DNA of 64,000 nt from Caenispirillum salinarum AK4 (GCF_000315795.1 NZ_ANHY01000002.1:224827-288826); one strand, 5' to 3'; positions 1-12,408 are shown, counted from the stretch's first letter. The notes: generated by a model from the sequence alone, not told the origin. Made by a program: numbers and translations.

Positions 1-1581
1 CCACTGCGCCTCAATCTCGGCAAGGCGGGCCTCGCGCCGGACATGATCGTCAGCGGTGATGTGGGCGGCGACATTGGCGGGCTGGCCGTGGCGCTCGGCG
101 TTGCCCTTGAGCACGGCGGCGCGCAGGGCGTCCACGTCGGCGGGGATATCGACCGTGTAGCCGTCGGCTTTCAGCGCCGAGAGCGTGTTGTAAAGGCTCT
201 GGAAGACGGACAGGTAGGCCGCCGTGCCTGTGGCGCCGGCATTGGGCGGGAAGTTGAACAGCACCACGGCGACCTTGCGCGCGGCCTTGACCTTCTTCTT
301 TAAGGACACCCGCTTCGCCACGCGCGCCGCCAGCATGGCGCAGCGCTCGGGCTCGGGCGCCATGGCCGGGGCACCGCCGGGCGTTTCCGTCCGGCCGCCG
401 TAGAGCATGGGGGAGATGGCGCCGTCCAGTTCGGGGATGGCGACCATCATGGTGGCCTCCACCGGCATCAGCCCGCGCGGAGACTCCCGCCATTGCTCCA
501 GCGTCTGGAACTCCAGCGCGTGCGCCGTCAGGATTGGCACGTCCAGGCCGGCCAGCGTCTCCTCGGCCGCCTTGGCGTCGTTGTAGGCCGGCCCGCCCAC
601 CAGGGAGAAGCCGGTCAGCGACACCACCGCATCCACCGCCGTCGATCCATCGGCGCGGCGGAAGAAGGCATCCACCGCCGGGCGTGCGTCCAGCCCGCTC
701 GCGAACGCCGGCCGGACCGCCAGCCCTTGCGCCTCCAGCGCCCGGATGACGCCGTCATAGTGCGCGGTGTTGCCCGCCAGCACGTAGGAGCGCATGAGCA
801 GCAGGCCGACCGTCCCCTTGCACGACGCCGGCCGGGGCAGGGTGTCCAAAGCCGTGGTGGCGCGCACGGTCAGGTCCGGGTGATACAGCCCGACCTCCGG
901 ATACTCCACGGGCTCGCGCGGCTTCAGGCGCCCGTGCAGGGCGCGGCGTGGGCCGGCAGCGTAGCGGTCCACCAGGAAGCGCACCAGGTTGGCGATGTTC
1001 TCCTCCGACCCCGCCAGCCAGTATTGCAGCGTGAGGAAGTAGGCCCGCAGGTCCTGCGCCTTGCCGGGGATGAGCCGCAGGATGCGCGGGATGCGTTTCA
1101 GCATTGCCATCTGGTTCGCACCACTGGCGCCGCCGCCGCTCTTTTTGTTGCGGTCGCCGCGCAGGCGCTTGAGCAGCGCCAGCGGCCCCCGGTCGGCGCC
1201 GTCCATGCGGAAGGGGCCGAGCTTCGTGCAGCGGATGATTTCCCCGGCGGACATGCAGCCGACCAGGGCGTCGCACGCATCCCGCCGCGCCTGAAGGGCG
1301 GGCAGGATGGCCTTCACGTGGTCTTCCATGAACAGCATGGTCGCGAGGATCACGTCGGCTTCCGCGATGTCGGCCTTGCAGCGCTCAAGCGCGCCGGCAT
1401 CGTGCTCCCACTCCACCGCGCTGTGCAGGGTGAGCGTCAGCCCTGGCAGGTCGCGGGCGAGGTCGGCGCGGGCGCGGTCCAGCGCACCGGCCAGGTGGGC
1501 GTCCAGCGTCACGATCACCACGCGGACCGGCACGACGCCGGCCGGGGCGCGGTCAGCGTCCGAAATGAGCCTTGGCGTCAT
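1..1581 (-). CDS. bchH: Magnesium chelatase large subunit BchH (3' part outside window)
   Basis: BchH is the porphyrin-binding subunit of magnesium chelatase, which inserts Mg2+ into protoporphyrin IX at the first committed step of bacteriochlorophyll synthesis, together with the BchI/BchD ATPase. The minus strand stays open from 1581 to the window edge (527 codons; the family is about 1200 residues), so only the N-terminal part is present. The start chosen is the ATG at 1581-1579, which lies inside the bchB 3' end and overlaps it by 29 bp. It is followed by a BchH-type N-terminus with the stretch [14 protein letters not shown]. The overlap implies translational coupling with bchB. A GTG further in is an alternative start. 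The product identity is recognised from the family, not from a search. Confidence 0.93.
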   Translation of the reverse strand, partial: MTPRLISDADRAPAGVVPVRVVIVTLDAHLAGALDRARADLARDLPGLTLTLHSAVEWEHDAGALERCKADIAEADVILATMLFMEDHVKAILPALQARRDACDALVGCMSAGEIIRCTKLGPFRMDGADRGPLALLKRLRGDRNKKSGGGASGANQMAMLKRIPRILRLIPGKAQDLRAYFLTLQYWLAGSEENIANLVRFLVDRYAAGPRRALHGRLKPREPVEYPEVGLYHPDLTVRATTALDTLPRPASCKGTVGLLLMRSYVLAGNTAHYDGVIRALEAQGLAVRPAFASGLDARPAVDAFFRRADGSTAVDAVVSLTGFSLVGGPAYNDAKAAEETLAGLDVPILTAHALEFQTLEQWRESPRGLMPVEATMMVAIPELDGAISPMLYGGRTETPGGAPAMAPEPERCAMLAARVAKRVSLKKKVKAARKVAVVLFNFPPNAGATGTAAYLSVFQSLYNTLSALKADGYTVDIPADVDALRAAVLKGNAERHGQPANVAAHITADDHVRREARLAEIEAQW

Positions 1582-3085
1582 AGAGCGTCTCGATGGTGAT
1601 GGTGGACAGGCCGTGGTCGGCTGCGAAGCGTTCGGTGTTGCGCCGCGCCTTGCCACGCACGAAGAAGGGGATCTTTTTCAACTCCTGCTCGGCGTCAGCG
1701 GCCCAGGCGAGCGCCGCGTCGGCAGTGTCTTCCGCGACGGGCGCGGGCGCGGCCGGACCCAGGTGCGAGGGCGCGGCCTCGTCGTGAAACTCCGGGTCGT
1801 CGCGGAACATGGTCAGCAGGTGTTCCTCCAGCCCCATCATCAGCGGGTGCACCCAGGTGTCGAAGATCACGTTCGCCCCCTCGATCCCCATCTGCGGGGC
1901 GAAGCGGGCGGGGTGGTCCTGCACATGGACGGGGGCGGAGATGACGGCGCAGGGCAGCCCCAGGCGCTTGGCGATGTGGCGCTCCATCTGCGTGCCCAGC
2001 ACCAGTTCGGGCCGGGCGGCGGCGATGGCTTCCTCCACCTCCAGCATGTCGTCGGTGATGAGGGCTTCCAGGCTCAGGCGCTCGGCGGCCGCGCGCACGT
2101 CGCGGGCGAATTCCCGGCCGTAGGTGCCGATCCCGCAGACCTCGAAGCCCAGTTCCTCCGACGCGACGCGGGCGGCGGCGATGGCGTGGGTGGCGTCGCC
2201 GAAGATGAACACGCGCTTACCCGTCAGGTAGGTCGAGTCGACCGACGCCGAGTACCACGGCATCCGGGCCTCCGCCTCCACGGCGGCCAGCGCCGGAGCG
2301 GGATCGACACCGGCAAGCTCGGCGGCTTCTCGCAGGAAGTCGCGGGTGGCGTTCAGGCCGATGGGGATGGTGCGCGTAAAGGGCTGGCGGAAGGTGCGCG
2401 ACAGCCACTTGGCGGCGGTGTCGGCGACCTCCGGGTACAGCACCACGTTGAAGTCCGCTTCCGGCAGGCGCGCCAGATCGGCCGGGGAAGCCTCCCACGG
2501 CGCGGTGACGGCGACGTCGATGCCCAGCAGGCCGAGCAGCCGCCGCACCTCCACCTGATCGTCCCGGTGCCGAAAGCCCAGCGCCGCCGGGCCGAGGATG
2601 TTCGCGGTGGGGCGGGCGCCGGCGGGCTTCGGCTCATAGGTCCGCCCCCGGCAGCAGCCGCGCACCAGGGCGTGGAAGGTCTCCGCCGCGCCCCAGTTCT
2701 CTTTCCGCTGATAGCTGTTCAGGTGCAGCGGGATCACCGGCACCGGCAGGTCCAGCGCCTTGGCGAGGCCGCCGGGATCATCCTGGATCAGTTCCCCCGT
2801 GCACGACGGGCTGACGATCATGGCCTGCGGGCGGAAGCGCTCATACGCCGCGCGCGCCGTCTCCTTGAACAGCGCGGCGGTGTCGGCGCCAAGGTCGCTG
2901 GCCTTGAAGGTGGTGTAGGTCACCGGCGGGCGGCGGTCGCGCCGCTCGATCATGGTGAACAGAAGGTCGGCGTAGGTGTCGCCCTGCGGCGCGTGCAGTA
3001 CGTAATGGACGCCGCGCATGGCCGTGACCACCCGCATGGCGCCCACGTGGGGCGGGCCGTCGTAGGTCCAGACCGTCAGGCGCAT
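1553..3085 (-). CDS. bchB: Dark-operative protochlorophyllide reductase subunit B
   Basis: BchB (510 aa) pairs with BchN to form the catalytic component of the light-independent protochlorophyllide reductase. BchL supplies electrons, and the complex reduces ring D. The start at 3085 gives the family N-terminus [13 protein letters not shown] and puts Asp at residue 36 (HAPQGD), the position of the unusual aspartate ligand of the NB [4Fe-4S] cluster in Rhodobacter BchB. A longer open frame runs up to 3220 but crosses the predicted promoter and operator, so I reject it. The gene overlaps bchH downstream. BchL is not in the window and is expected further left. Confidence 0.96.
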   Translation of the reverse strand: MRLTVWTYDGPPHVGAMRVVTAMRGVHYVLHAPQGDTYADLLFTMIERRDRRPPVTYTTFKASDLGADTAALFKETARAAYERFRPQAMIVSPSCTGELIQDDPGGLAKALDLPVPVIPLHLNSYQRKENWGAAETFHALVRGCCRGRTYEPKPAGARPTANILGPAALGFRHRDDQVEVRRLLGLLGIDVAVTAPWEASPADLARLPEADFNVVLYPEVADTAAKWLSRTFRQPFTRTIPIGLNATRDFLREAAELAGVDPAPALAAVEAEARMPWYSASVDSTYLTGKRVFIFGDATHAIAAARVASEELGFEVCGIGTYGREFARDVRAAAERLSLEALITDDMLEVEEAIAAARPELVLGTQMERHIAKRLGLPCAVISAPVHVQDHPARFAPQMGIEGANVIFDTWVHPLMMGLEEHLLTMFRDDPEFHDEAAPSHLGPAAPAPVAEDTADAALAWAADAEQELKKIPFFVRGKARRNTERFAADHGLSTITIETLYDAKAHFGR

Positions 3086-3168
3086 GAGACGGCTCCGCGC
3101 GCGGGTCGGGACGAAAAAGGGGCGTGGCGGCGAGGCATGGCAAGGGTCCTCCGCGTGACACTGGAGAA

Positions 3169-3198
3169 AGCGTAAGGCCGTCACCGCCGGAGTGTCAA
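3169..3198 (-). promoter_or_regulatory. Predicted sigma70-type promoter of bchB-bchH
   Basis: On the minus strand a perfect -35 TTGACA (3198-3193) is followed after 18 bp by TACGCT (3174-3169), about 85 bp before the bchB start. The -35 hexamer is the reverse complement of the TGTCAA arm of the operator described next, so a bound repressor would cover the polymerase contact site. This is a motif prediction only. Confidence 0.5.
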
Positions 3199-3226
3199 GC
3201 GGAGTTGACGTAAACTGCACAGTACG
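3193..3226. promoter_or_regulatory. Candidate overlapping PpsR operator pair, bchB/aerR1 region
   Basis: The sequence reads TGT-N12-ACGT-N12-ACG. Site 1 is 3193-3210 with arms TGTCAA and TTGACG. Site 2 is 3209-3226 (CGT-N12-ACG). The known PpsR/CrtJ consensus is TGT-N12-ACA, normally as two separated sites. Here the two sites share the central ACGT at 3208-3211. The same layout recurs upstream of bchF and bchG, which is the main support for the call. Confidence 0.6.
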
Positions 3227-3542
3227 TACCCGATTGGGTAAAAATACACCCGGATGGAGATTTCCCGGTATACGCCGGGAACAATCCTCCCATGTCGCGG
3301 TTGAAGGATTGCGTCACGCGCTCCGCCTCCTCCCAGACCAACCGGCTTCGCGCCGGGAGCCCTGACGCCAACGACCGGTCCGCCAAGCGGCGCCGCGTCG
3401 ATGCCGGCACGCTTCCCCCATGGGCGCCGGGCTCAAGGGAAACGCCGCCGACACCGCCGCGCCCCGTGACGGCGAGATCAGCCCGTGTCCGGCACCCAGC
3501 CGGCCGCGCGGTCCGGCTGTCAGGAACGGGGAGGTCAATGGA
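3227..3542. other. Divergent intergenic region between bchB operator and aerR1
   Basis: This is leader DNA for the rightward cobalamin-domain gene. It contains a 7-bp inverted repeat TTCCCGG/CCGGGAA (3262-3268 and 3275-3281) with a 6-nt loop. It ends with a strong Shine-Dalgarno-like GGGGAGG just before the ATG at 3543. An open frame extends upstream to 3420, but its composition is not protein-like and it has no ribosome-binding site. No other gene is visible. Confidence 0.4.
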
Positions 3543-4328
3543 ATGGATGTGTCGACACGCGACGCCCTGGTGGAAGGGCGCGGAGCCGCCGACGATCACA
3601 GGCACGATGCCCTTGTCTGGTCGCTGGCGGTACCCGAGGTCGGGTTTTCCGTCAGCCCGCCGGTGATCCTGCCGGGCATGGGCTACATTCGCCACTTTGC
3701 CGACATGGCCATGAAGGGCGACGCCGAAACCGCCGTCGCCCACGTGGAGAAACTGCACGCGGCGGGCTTCACCGCCGAAACCCTCTGCATGGATCTTCTG
3801 GGCCCCGTCGCGCGCCGCCTGGGCGCGTGGTGGGAGGAAGACCTGTGTTCCTTCGCCGACGTCACGCTGGGGTGCTGCAACCTGCAACAGGCGCTGCACG
3901 CGCTCAGCCCCCGCTTTGTCACCGCATCTCCCGTGGTGGGAGAGGGCGGGCGGACCATTCTGCTGTGCCCGGTGCCGGGCGAGCAGCACGGGATCGGCCT
4001 GTCGGTGGTGGCGAACTTCCTGCGCCGCGCCGGCTGGGACTGCGCCTGCGACGCCTTCCGCTCCGGCGCCGCGCTGGCGGGGGCCGTGCGCCGCCGCCGC
4101 GTGGGGATGGTGGGGCTGTCGGCGTCGTGTGAGCGGCACCTGACTCCGCTGACCCAGGCCATCGCCGCCGTCCGCCGATCCGGTGGGGATCGTCCGGTGC
4201 AGGTGCTGGTGGGGGGCGCGCTGTTCGTCGATCACCCGGAATGGGCCATGGACGTGGGTGCCGACGCCATGGCCGTGGACGGACGCGACGCCGTGATTCA
4301 GGCGGAAACCCTGCTGGCGGTGCATTGA
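3543..4328 (+). CDS. AerR/PpaA-like cobalamin-binding antirepressor (copy 1)
   Basis: The 261-aa protein has a helical region with LLGPVARRLG and WWEEDLCSFADVT (about 84-108), typical of the helical cap in front of B12-binding domains. A Rossmann-like cobalamin-binding domain follows from about 138, with E147-x-H149-x-x-G152 (PGEQHGIG) and a later LVGG turn. AerR/PpaA proteins of purple bacteria bind hydroxycobalamin and counteract the PpsR/CrtJ repressor in response to light and oxygen; that role is inferred here from family and position. The start at 3543 is chosen for its GGGGAGG ribosome-binding site. It is divergent from bchB-bchH and convergent with bchJ, and is about as long as AerR. 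A second paralog lies at 9085. Its 3' end is included in a 320-bp tandem duplication but remains intact. Confidence 0.8.
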   Translation: MDVSTRDALVEGRGAADDHRHDALVWSLAVPEVGFSVSPPVILPGMGYIRHFADMAMKGDAETAVAHVEKLHAAGFTAETLCMDLLGPVARRLGAWWEEDLCSFADVTLGCCNLQQALHALSPRFVTASPVVGEGGRTILLCPVPGEQHGIGLSVVANFLRRAGWDCACDAFRSGAALAGAVRRRRVGMVGLSASCERHLTPLTQAIAAVRRSGGDRPVQVLVGGALFVDHPEWAMDVGADAMAVDGRDAVIQAETLLAVH

Positions 4329-4340
4329 GGACGGCAGGGA

Positions 4341-4602
4341 TCACCAGGTGATGGTGAACGAACAGGCCGCCGCCCCGGCGGCCTGGCAGGCCGTTTGCGC
4401 CACGCGGGCGCGCGACGTGACGAGTGTCCTGAAGAGATGACGGAAGGTGCCGGCGTAATAGTCGCACAGTACCGCGCCCGGCGCCGCATGGGCGCCCCGG
4501 CACAGGGGGCATCCCTCCACCGAGAACACCACCGGCCGGTCGGCGCGATAGGTAAAGGCGCCGCCGCCGGCGAACGTCCAGGCATGGGCGCCGATGGACC
4601 CC
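4341..4602 (-). pseudogene. Truncated duplicate of the bchJ 3' end
   Basis: This is the unit A copy of the C-terminal 87 codons of bchJ, ending at the same TGA. It has no start codon or upstream part of its own. Reading upstream, the frame crosses the junction at 4602/4603 into non-bchJ sequence. It differs from the intact copy at a few residues, for example SRARV against PRARV and SFTITW against TFTITW. It is very unlikely to be functional. Confidence 0.9.
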
Positions 4603-4648
4603 ACGCGACGCCGTGATTCAGGCAGAAACCCTGCTGGCGGTGCATTGA
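4603..4648 (+). pseudogene. Duplicate remnant of the aerR1 3' end
   Basis: This is the unit B copy of the last codons of the cobalamin-domain gene, ending in the same TGA at 4646-4648. It has no start of its own and is only a by-product of the tandem duplication. Confidence 0.85.
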
Positions 4649-4660
4649 GGACGGCGGCGA

Positions 4661-5299
4661 TCACCAGGTGATGGTGAACGTACAGGCCGCCGCCCCGGCG
4701 GCCTGGCAGGCCGTTTGCGCCACGCGGGCGCGCGGCGTGACGAGTGTCCTGAAGAGATGACGGAAGGTGCCGGCGTAATAGTCGCACAGTACCGCGCCCG
4801 GCGCCGCATGGGCGTCCCGGCACAGGGGGCATCCCTCCACCGAGAACACCACCGGCCGGTCGGCGCGATAGGTAAAGGCGCCGCCGCCGGCGAACGTCCA
4901 GGCATGGGCGCCGATGGACCCCATCAGCATCCGTGCCGCCAGCACAGGCGGCAGGACCCCCAGCACCCGCTGCGCGGCCGACGGGATGCGATGGGCGAGC
5001 AGGTAACCGGCCGTCCGCACCCCCGCATCATCGGCCACCGCGCGGGCCTCCGCCACGCCAAGCCGCGCGCGCAAGGTGGCGTGCAGGGCGGTGACAAAGC
5101 GTTCGTCCACCATGGTTTCCGGCGGCTGATCCAGAAACCGGGAAAGGCCAGCGCGGGCGAAGACCGCCGCCGCCTCCGCCGGTCCGTGCGAGTCCTTAAG
5201 CGCCGCAGCCACCTGGATCAGCGCGTTGGGTCCGATGACGCCGGCCGCCGCCGCCAGCGCCGGATCGGGCGCGTGTTCCTGAAGGGCCACCGTGCCCAT
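4661..5299 (-). CDS. bchJ: Bacteriochlorophyll synthesis V4R-domain protein BchJ
   Basis: The protein has 212 aa, matching the roughly 213-aa BchJ of Rhodobacter. It carries a C-terminal V4R (4-vinyl reductase) fold with the segment EGCPLCRDAH and a last strand TFTITW. BchJ was first called the divinyl reductase; later work assigns that reaction mainly to BciA/BciB and gives BchJ an accessory role in handling Mg-porphyrin intermediates. The start at 5299 lies 4 nt after the bchE stop, with GAGG in the bchE 3' end as a possible ribosome-binding site, so bchJ is the last gene of bchF-N-E-J. The 3' end lies in unit B of the tandem duplication. The frame can be extended to 5512, but that part is a shadow of bchE. 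Confidence 0.9.
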   Translation of the reverse strand: MGTVALQEHAPDPALAAAAGVIGPNALIQVAAALKDSHGPAEAAAVFARAGLSRFLDQPPETMVDERFVTALHATLRARLGVAEARAVADDAGVRTAGYLLAHRIPSAAQRVLGVLPPVLAARMLMGSIGAHAWTFAGGGAFTYRADRPVVFSVEGCPLCRDAHAAPGAVLCDYYAGTFRHLFRTLVTPRARVAQTACQAAGAAACTFTITW

Positions 5300-5303
5300 G
5301 GCC

Positions 5304-9012
<3,709 letters not shown>

Positions 9013-9084
9013 TGCGAGGCGGGATGAGGGCATGCTGTGCCAGTGGTTCGGTAGACGATTGGCTCCCCCGCAAGGAGACGGCGA

Positions 9085-10023
9085 ATGCTCGGCCCCTGTC
9101 GCGGCCTGTCCCCCATGCCCGTCCTGCACCGGCCCGATGCGCTGGGCGGCCCGGCCGCCGGTGCGGGCGCGTTCGCCATTCCCGCCCCGCCGACGTCGGC
9201 GGTCCTGGACCGGGCGGTTTCCCACCACCTGATCCCCCGCCTCATCACGCGCCACGGCCGTCGGCTGCGGGTACCGGCGCAGCCGACGGCCGTGGCGACG
9301 GAATCCGAAGTGGACGGCCTGGTGCGGCTCCTGCTGGTCGGACGGCACGGCGCGGTGCGCCGGCATCTCCGCAGCCGTCTTGCGCGCGGGCTGCCCGCGC
9401 CGGTGCTCATGCTCGACCTGCTGGGGCCGGTTGCCCGGCGGTTGGGCGAGGCCTGGGCGGCGGATGCCTGCGGTTTCGCCGACGTCACCATGGGAATGCT
9501 CACCGTGCAGGGCCTGTTGAAGGACCTGGACACCGCCGATTGCGCGCCCGACGCCGTGGCGGCGGCGCCCGGCCCGGCTCGGCGCGTCCTGGTGGCCTCG
9601 ACTCCCGGCGAGCAGCACGGATTTGGTGCCGAGACGGTCGCCGTCTTCCTGCGCCGGGCCGGCTGGGAGGTGACCGCCCCGCCGGCGCCGACCACGCGGG
9701 ACGCGCTGGTGCAGGCGGTGGCGCAGACGCCGTTCGCCGTTGTGGGGCTCTCGCTTGCCGGCCTGCGCTGGCTGGCAGACCTTGAGGCGACGATCTCCGC
9801 CATTCGCCGCGAGAGTTGTTGCAGAAATGTTGCGGTCGTTGTGGGGGGACCTGTTTTTCTTGCCGATCCAAGCATCTCCGGGCTTGTTGGAGCCGATGCA
9901 ATGGGGGTAAACGGTCCTCATGCGGTAACGCTGGCGGAACGGTTGTCGGCGCGACCGCAGGCCGACTCGCGCGGCTGGCGCGACGGCCGTGGTCCTCGAT
10001 CTTTTGTGGCTGGTGATCCGTGA
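9085..10023 (+). CDS. AerR/PpaA-like cobalamin-binding antirepressor (copy 2)
   Basis: The 312-aa protein has the same architecture as the gene at 3543: a helical segment LLGPVARRLG and FADVTMG (about 112-137), then a B12-binding domain with E176-x-H178-x-x-G181 (PGEQHGFG) and VVGGP. In Rhodobacter, ppaA/aerR lies beside ppsR, and AerR binds CrtJ/PpsR and hydroxycobalamin. Direct coupling to ppsR (GTGA overlap at 10020) makes this copy the positional ortholog. The start at 9085 has an AAGGAG ribosome-binding site (9072-9077). It carries about 50 extra N-terminal residues, rich in Ala, Gly and Pro, that copy 1 lacks. Antirepressor function is inferred. Confidence 0.83.
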   Translation: MLGPCRGLSPMPVLHRPDALGGPAAGAGAFAIPAPPTSAVLDRAVSHHLIPRLITRHGRRLRVPAQPTAVATESEVDGLVRLLLVGRHGAVRRHLRSRLARGLPAPVLMLDLLGPVARRLGEAWAADACGFADVTMGMLTVQGLLKDLDTADCAPDAVAAAPGPARRVLVASTPGEQHGFGAETVAVFLRRAGWEVTAPPAPTTRDALVQAVAQTPFAVVGLSLAGLRWLADLEATISAIRRESCCRNVAVVVGGPVFLADPSISGLVGADAMGVNGPHAVTLAERLSARPQADSRGWRDGRGPRSFVAGDP

Positions 10024-11459
10024 AACACTTCCGCACACCGAAGACATCGCTGGGCACGCTGGGGGCGGAAGCCGCCGCGACGCTGATCGCCTCGGCGGCC
10101 GACATCGCCCTGGTGATGGACGCCGACGGCACGGTGCGCGACGCCGCCTTCGGGAGCGAAGACCTCCAGCGGGCCGCCGGCGGGGAGTGGCTGGGCCGAT
10201 CCTGGCTGGAAACCGTAACGGTGGAAAGCCGCCCCAAGATCGAGGCGTTGCTCAAGGCGGCGCGCGGGGCGGGCGCCGATGAAACGCCCCGCCCGCGGCA
10301 GGTCAACCATCCGGCCGGCGGGGGCAAGGCGGACGTGCCGGTGCTTTACTCCGCCGTGCGGCTGGACCGTGACGGACCCATCGTGGCACTGGGGCGCGAC
10401 CTGCGCTCGCTGGCGGAACTTCAGCAGCGCCTGGTCAACGCCCAGCAATCCCTGGAGCGCGACTACGCCCGCCTGCGCCACCTGGAGACCCGCTACCGCC
10501 TGCTGTTCAAGCTGACCTCGGAAGCCGTGCTGGTGGTCGACGCGCAGACCCGCAAGGTGGTGGAGGCCAATCCGGCGGCCGTCGCACTGTTCGGCGACAG
10601 CACGCGGCAGATCGTCGGCCGCACCTTTCCCCACGGAATCGAGGGAGAGGGCGTCCAGGCCGTGACGTCGCTGCTGGCGACCGTGCGGGCGCGCGGCGAG
10701 GGCGAGGACGTGACGGTCCACCTGGCCGGCCAGCCGGTGCCGGTGGTGTTGTCGGCCACCCTGTTTCGGCAGGAGCGGGCGGCGTTCTACCTGATCCGCC
10801 TGTTGCCCCAGCGCTCCGACGTCATGGCGCCTGGACAGGGCGCCGAGGCCGCCGGCGCGTGGCAGGAGGCCATGATGGCCCTGCCGGACGCCTTCGTCCT
10901 GACCGACGCCGCCGGGCGCATTCGCTCGGCCAACACGGCGTTCCTTGATCTCGTGCAACTGGCGACCGAGGAACAGGTGCGCGGCGAACCGCTGGACCGC
11001 TGGATCGGCCGGCCGGGAATCGACCTGGCGGCGATCATCGGCACGGTGCGCGAGGACGGCAGCGTGCGGCTGCTCGGCACCTCGGCCCAGGGCGAGTACG
11101 GCGCCGGCGCCGACGTGGAACTGTCGGCGGTGGCGCTGAGCGAGGGGGCGGCGACCGACATCGCCTTCGTCATCCGCGACGTCAGCCAGCGCGTCAGCGC
11201 CGAACCGCCGCCGACGGAGCCCGAACTGCCGCACTCCGTCAGCCAGTTGACCGAACTGGTCGGCCGCGTGCCGCTGAAGGACATCATCCGCGACACCACC
11301 GACATGATCGAGCAGCTGTGCATCCAGGCGGCCCTGGATCTGACCGGCGACAATCGCGCCTCGGCGGCGGAAATGCTGGGTCTGTCGCGCCAGAGCCTCT
11401 ACGTCAAGCTGCGCCGCTACGGCATGATCGGCGACCTGGACGGCGACAATGCCGGGTGA
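10020..11459 (+). CDS. ppsR: Photosynthesis repressor PpsR/CrtJ
   Basis: The protein has 479 aa: an N-terminal PAS-like domain (about 15-130), a Gln-rich coiled-coil linker (about 132-160, LQQRLVNAQQSL), two PAS domains (about 160-275 and 285-390) and a Fis-type helix-turn-helix at the C-terminus (about 430-470, NRASAAEMLGLSRQSLYVKL). PpsR represses bch, crt and puc genes by binding TGT-N12-ACA pairs and responds to redox, heme and AerR. The only cysteine is C434 in front of the recognition helices; the PAS-domain cysteine that forms the intramolecular disulfide in Rhodobacter PpsR is absent. It starts with GTG overlapping the aerR2 stop, so it is translationally coupled. Three candidate operators lie in this window. 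Confidence 0.93.
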   Translation: MKHFRTPKTSLGTLGAEAAATLIASAADIALVMDADGTVRDAAFGSEDLQRAAGGEWLGRSWLETVTVESRPKIEALLKAARGAGADETPRPRQVNHPAGGGKADVPVLYSAVRLDRDGPIVALGRDLRSLAELQQRLVNAQQSLERDYARLRHLETRYRLLFKLTSEAVLVVDAQTRKVVEANPAAVALFGDSTRQIVGRTFPHGIEGEGVQAVTSLLATVRARGEGEDVTVHLAGQPVPVVLSATLFRQERAAFYLIRLLPQRSDVMAPGQGAEAAGAWQEAMMALPDAFVLTDAAGRIRSANTAFLDLVQLATEEQVRGEPLDRWIGRPGIDLAAIIGTVREDGSVRLLGTSAQGEYGAGADVELSAVALSEGAATDIAFVIRDVSQRVSAEPPPTEPELPHSVSQLTELVGRVPLKDIIRDTTDMIEQLCIQAALDLTGDNRASAAEMLGLSRQSLYVKLRRYGMIGDLDGDNAG

Positions 11460-11465
11460 GGTGCT

Positions 11466-11499
11466 CGTAAGGAAAAGTTGACGTCAATCTACATTGACG
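11466..11499. promoter_or_regulatory. Candidate overlapping PpsR operator pair upstream of bchG
   Basis: The layout is CGT-N12-ACGT-N12-ACG. Site 1 is 11466-11483. Site 2 is 11482-11499 and is a perfect inverted repeat, CGTCAA-N6-TTGACG. The central ACGT is at 11481-11484. It begins 6 nt after the ppsR stop codon and its last arm is the bchG -35, so ppsR could control the genes directly behind it. Confidence 0.65.
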
Positions 11500-11522
11500 A
11501 AAACCCGCGACCGTCCTACCCT
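11494..11522 (+). promoter_or_regulatory. Predicted bchG promoter
   Basis: TTGACG (11494-11499) is followed after 17 bp by TACCCT (11517-11522). The predicted transcription start, about 7 nt later, falls at or next to the bchG ATG (11530). The -35 is the right arm of operator site 2. The -10 resembles the TACGCT proposed for bchB. Confidence 0.5.
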
Positions 11523-11529
11523 TGAAGGC

Positions 11530-12408
11530 ATGGAACGAGTCGCTCTCACACCTGTCGTCCAGCTTCTCAAGCCCATCACGTGGTTTGCGCCCATGTGGGC
11601 CTTTGGCTGCGGCGTCGTCTCCGCCGGCTGGCCGTCGCTGGATCAGGTGCCGCTGGCGCTGGCCGGCGTGCTGCTGGCAGGGCCGCTGGTGTGCGGCACC
11701 AGCCAGGCCGTCAACGACTGGTTCGACCGCCACGTCGACGCCATCAACGAACCCGGCCGCCCCATCCCCTCGGGCCGCATTCCCGGCCGCTGGGGGCTCT
11801 ACATCGCCATCGCCTGGACGCTCGTCAGCCTCGCCGTCGCCTGGGCGCTGGGGCCGTGGGTGCTGCTGGCGGCCTCCGTCGGGCTGTTGCTCGCCTGGGC
11901 CTATTCCGCGCCGCCGTTCCGTTTGAAGGGCAATGGCTGGTGGGGCAACGCCGCCGTCGCCGTCTGCTACGAGGGCCTGCCGTGGTTCACGGGGGCTGCC
12001 GTCATGGCCGCCGCGCTGCCTGACTGGCGCATTCTGGCGCTGGCGGGGCTCTACAGCCTGGGCGCCCACGGCATCATGACGCTCAACGATTTCAAGGCGG
12101 TGGAGGGCGACCGCAGGATGGGCGTGCGGTCGCTGCCGGTGCAGATGGGCGTCGCCCCCGCCGCGCGCTTCGCCTGCGCCGTCATGGCGCTGCCGCAGGT
12201 GGTGGTCGTGGTGCTGCTGATGGACTGGGGACGGCCCTGGCACGCCGCCGTGGTCGCGGCGCTGCTGGCGGCGCAGGGGCTGCTCATGCTGCGCTTCCTC
12301 ACGCGACCCCGCGATCTTGCCCCCTGGTACAACGCCACCGGCACCAGCCTCTATGTGCTGGGGATGCTGGTGTGCGCCTTCGCCGTGCTGCCGGAGGTGA
12401 CCCCATGA
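11530..12408 (+). CDS. bchG: Bacteriochlorophyll synthase (geranylgeranyl transferase)
   Basis: BchG is a membrane UbiA-type prenyltransferase that esterifies bacteriochlorophyllide a with geranylgeranyl diphosphate. The 292-aa protein has the family N-terminus LLKPITWFAPMWAFGCG and both Asp-rich motifs: NDWFDRHVDAINEP, which binds diphosphate through Mg2+, and DFKAVEGDRRMG. It has multiple membrane segments. A TTG start at 11494 would add 12 residues but lies inside the -35 and operator. The ATG at 11530 has no properly spaced Shine-Dalgarno sequence, so a leaderless mRNA is possible. The stop overlaps the next gene (ATGA at 12405). Confidence 0.93.
   Translation: MERVALTPVVQLLKPITWFAPMWAFGCGVVSAGWPSLDQVPLALAGVLLAGPLVCGTSQAVNDWFDRHVDAINEPGRPIPSGRIPGRWGLYIAIAWTLVSLAVAWALGPWVLLAASVGLLLAWAYSAPPFRLKGNGWWGNAAVAVCYEGLPWFTGAAVMAAALPDWRILALAGLYSLGAHGIMTLNDFKAVEGDRRMGVRSLPVQMGVAPAARFACAVMALPQVVVVVLLMDWGRPWHAAVVAALLAAQGLLMLRFLTRPRDLAPWYNATGTSLYVLGMLVCAFAVLPEVTP

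Larger units (their letters stand above)
4283..4922. repeat. 320-bp direct tandem duplication across the aerR1/bchJ junction
   Basis: Unit A is 4283-4602 and unit B is 4603-4922, an exact 320-bp offset with no gap. I count six substitutions between the units (at 4304, 4336, 4338, 4361, 4415 and 4495 against +320), about 98% identity. The unit spans the last 15 codons plus stop of aerR1 and the last 87 codons of bchJ. The two genes converge, so each keeps one complete 3' end: aerR1 stops in unit A and bchJ stops in unit B. Confidence 0.97.

Noticed and set aside
3420..3542. A 41-residue longer N-terminus for the first AerR-like protein
   Set aside because: It has no ribosome-binding site and no similarity to the second copy, while ATG 3543 has a clear GGGGAGG.
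4341..4832. The open frame containing the bchJ tail copy as a second BchJ gene
   Set aside because: Its upstream part is out-of-frame junction sequence with no V4R N-terminal half. It is a duplication remnant.
11494..11496. TTG as the start codon of bchG
   Set aside because: It lies inside the predicted -35 and the palindromic operator, and the nearest purine-rich stretch is about 20 nt upstream.
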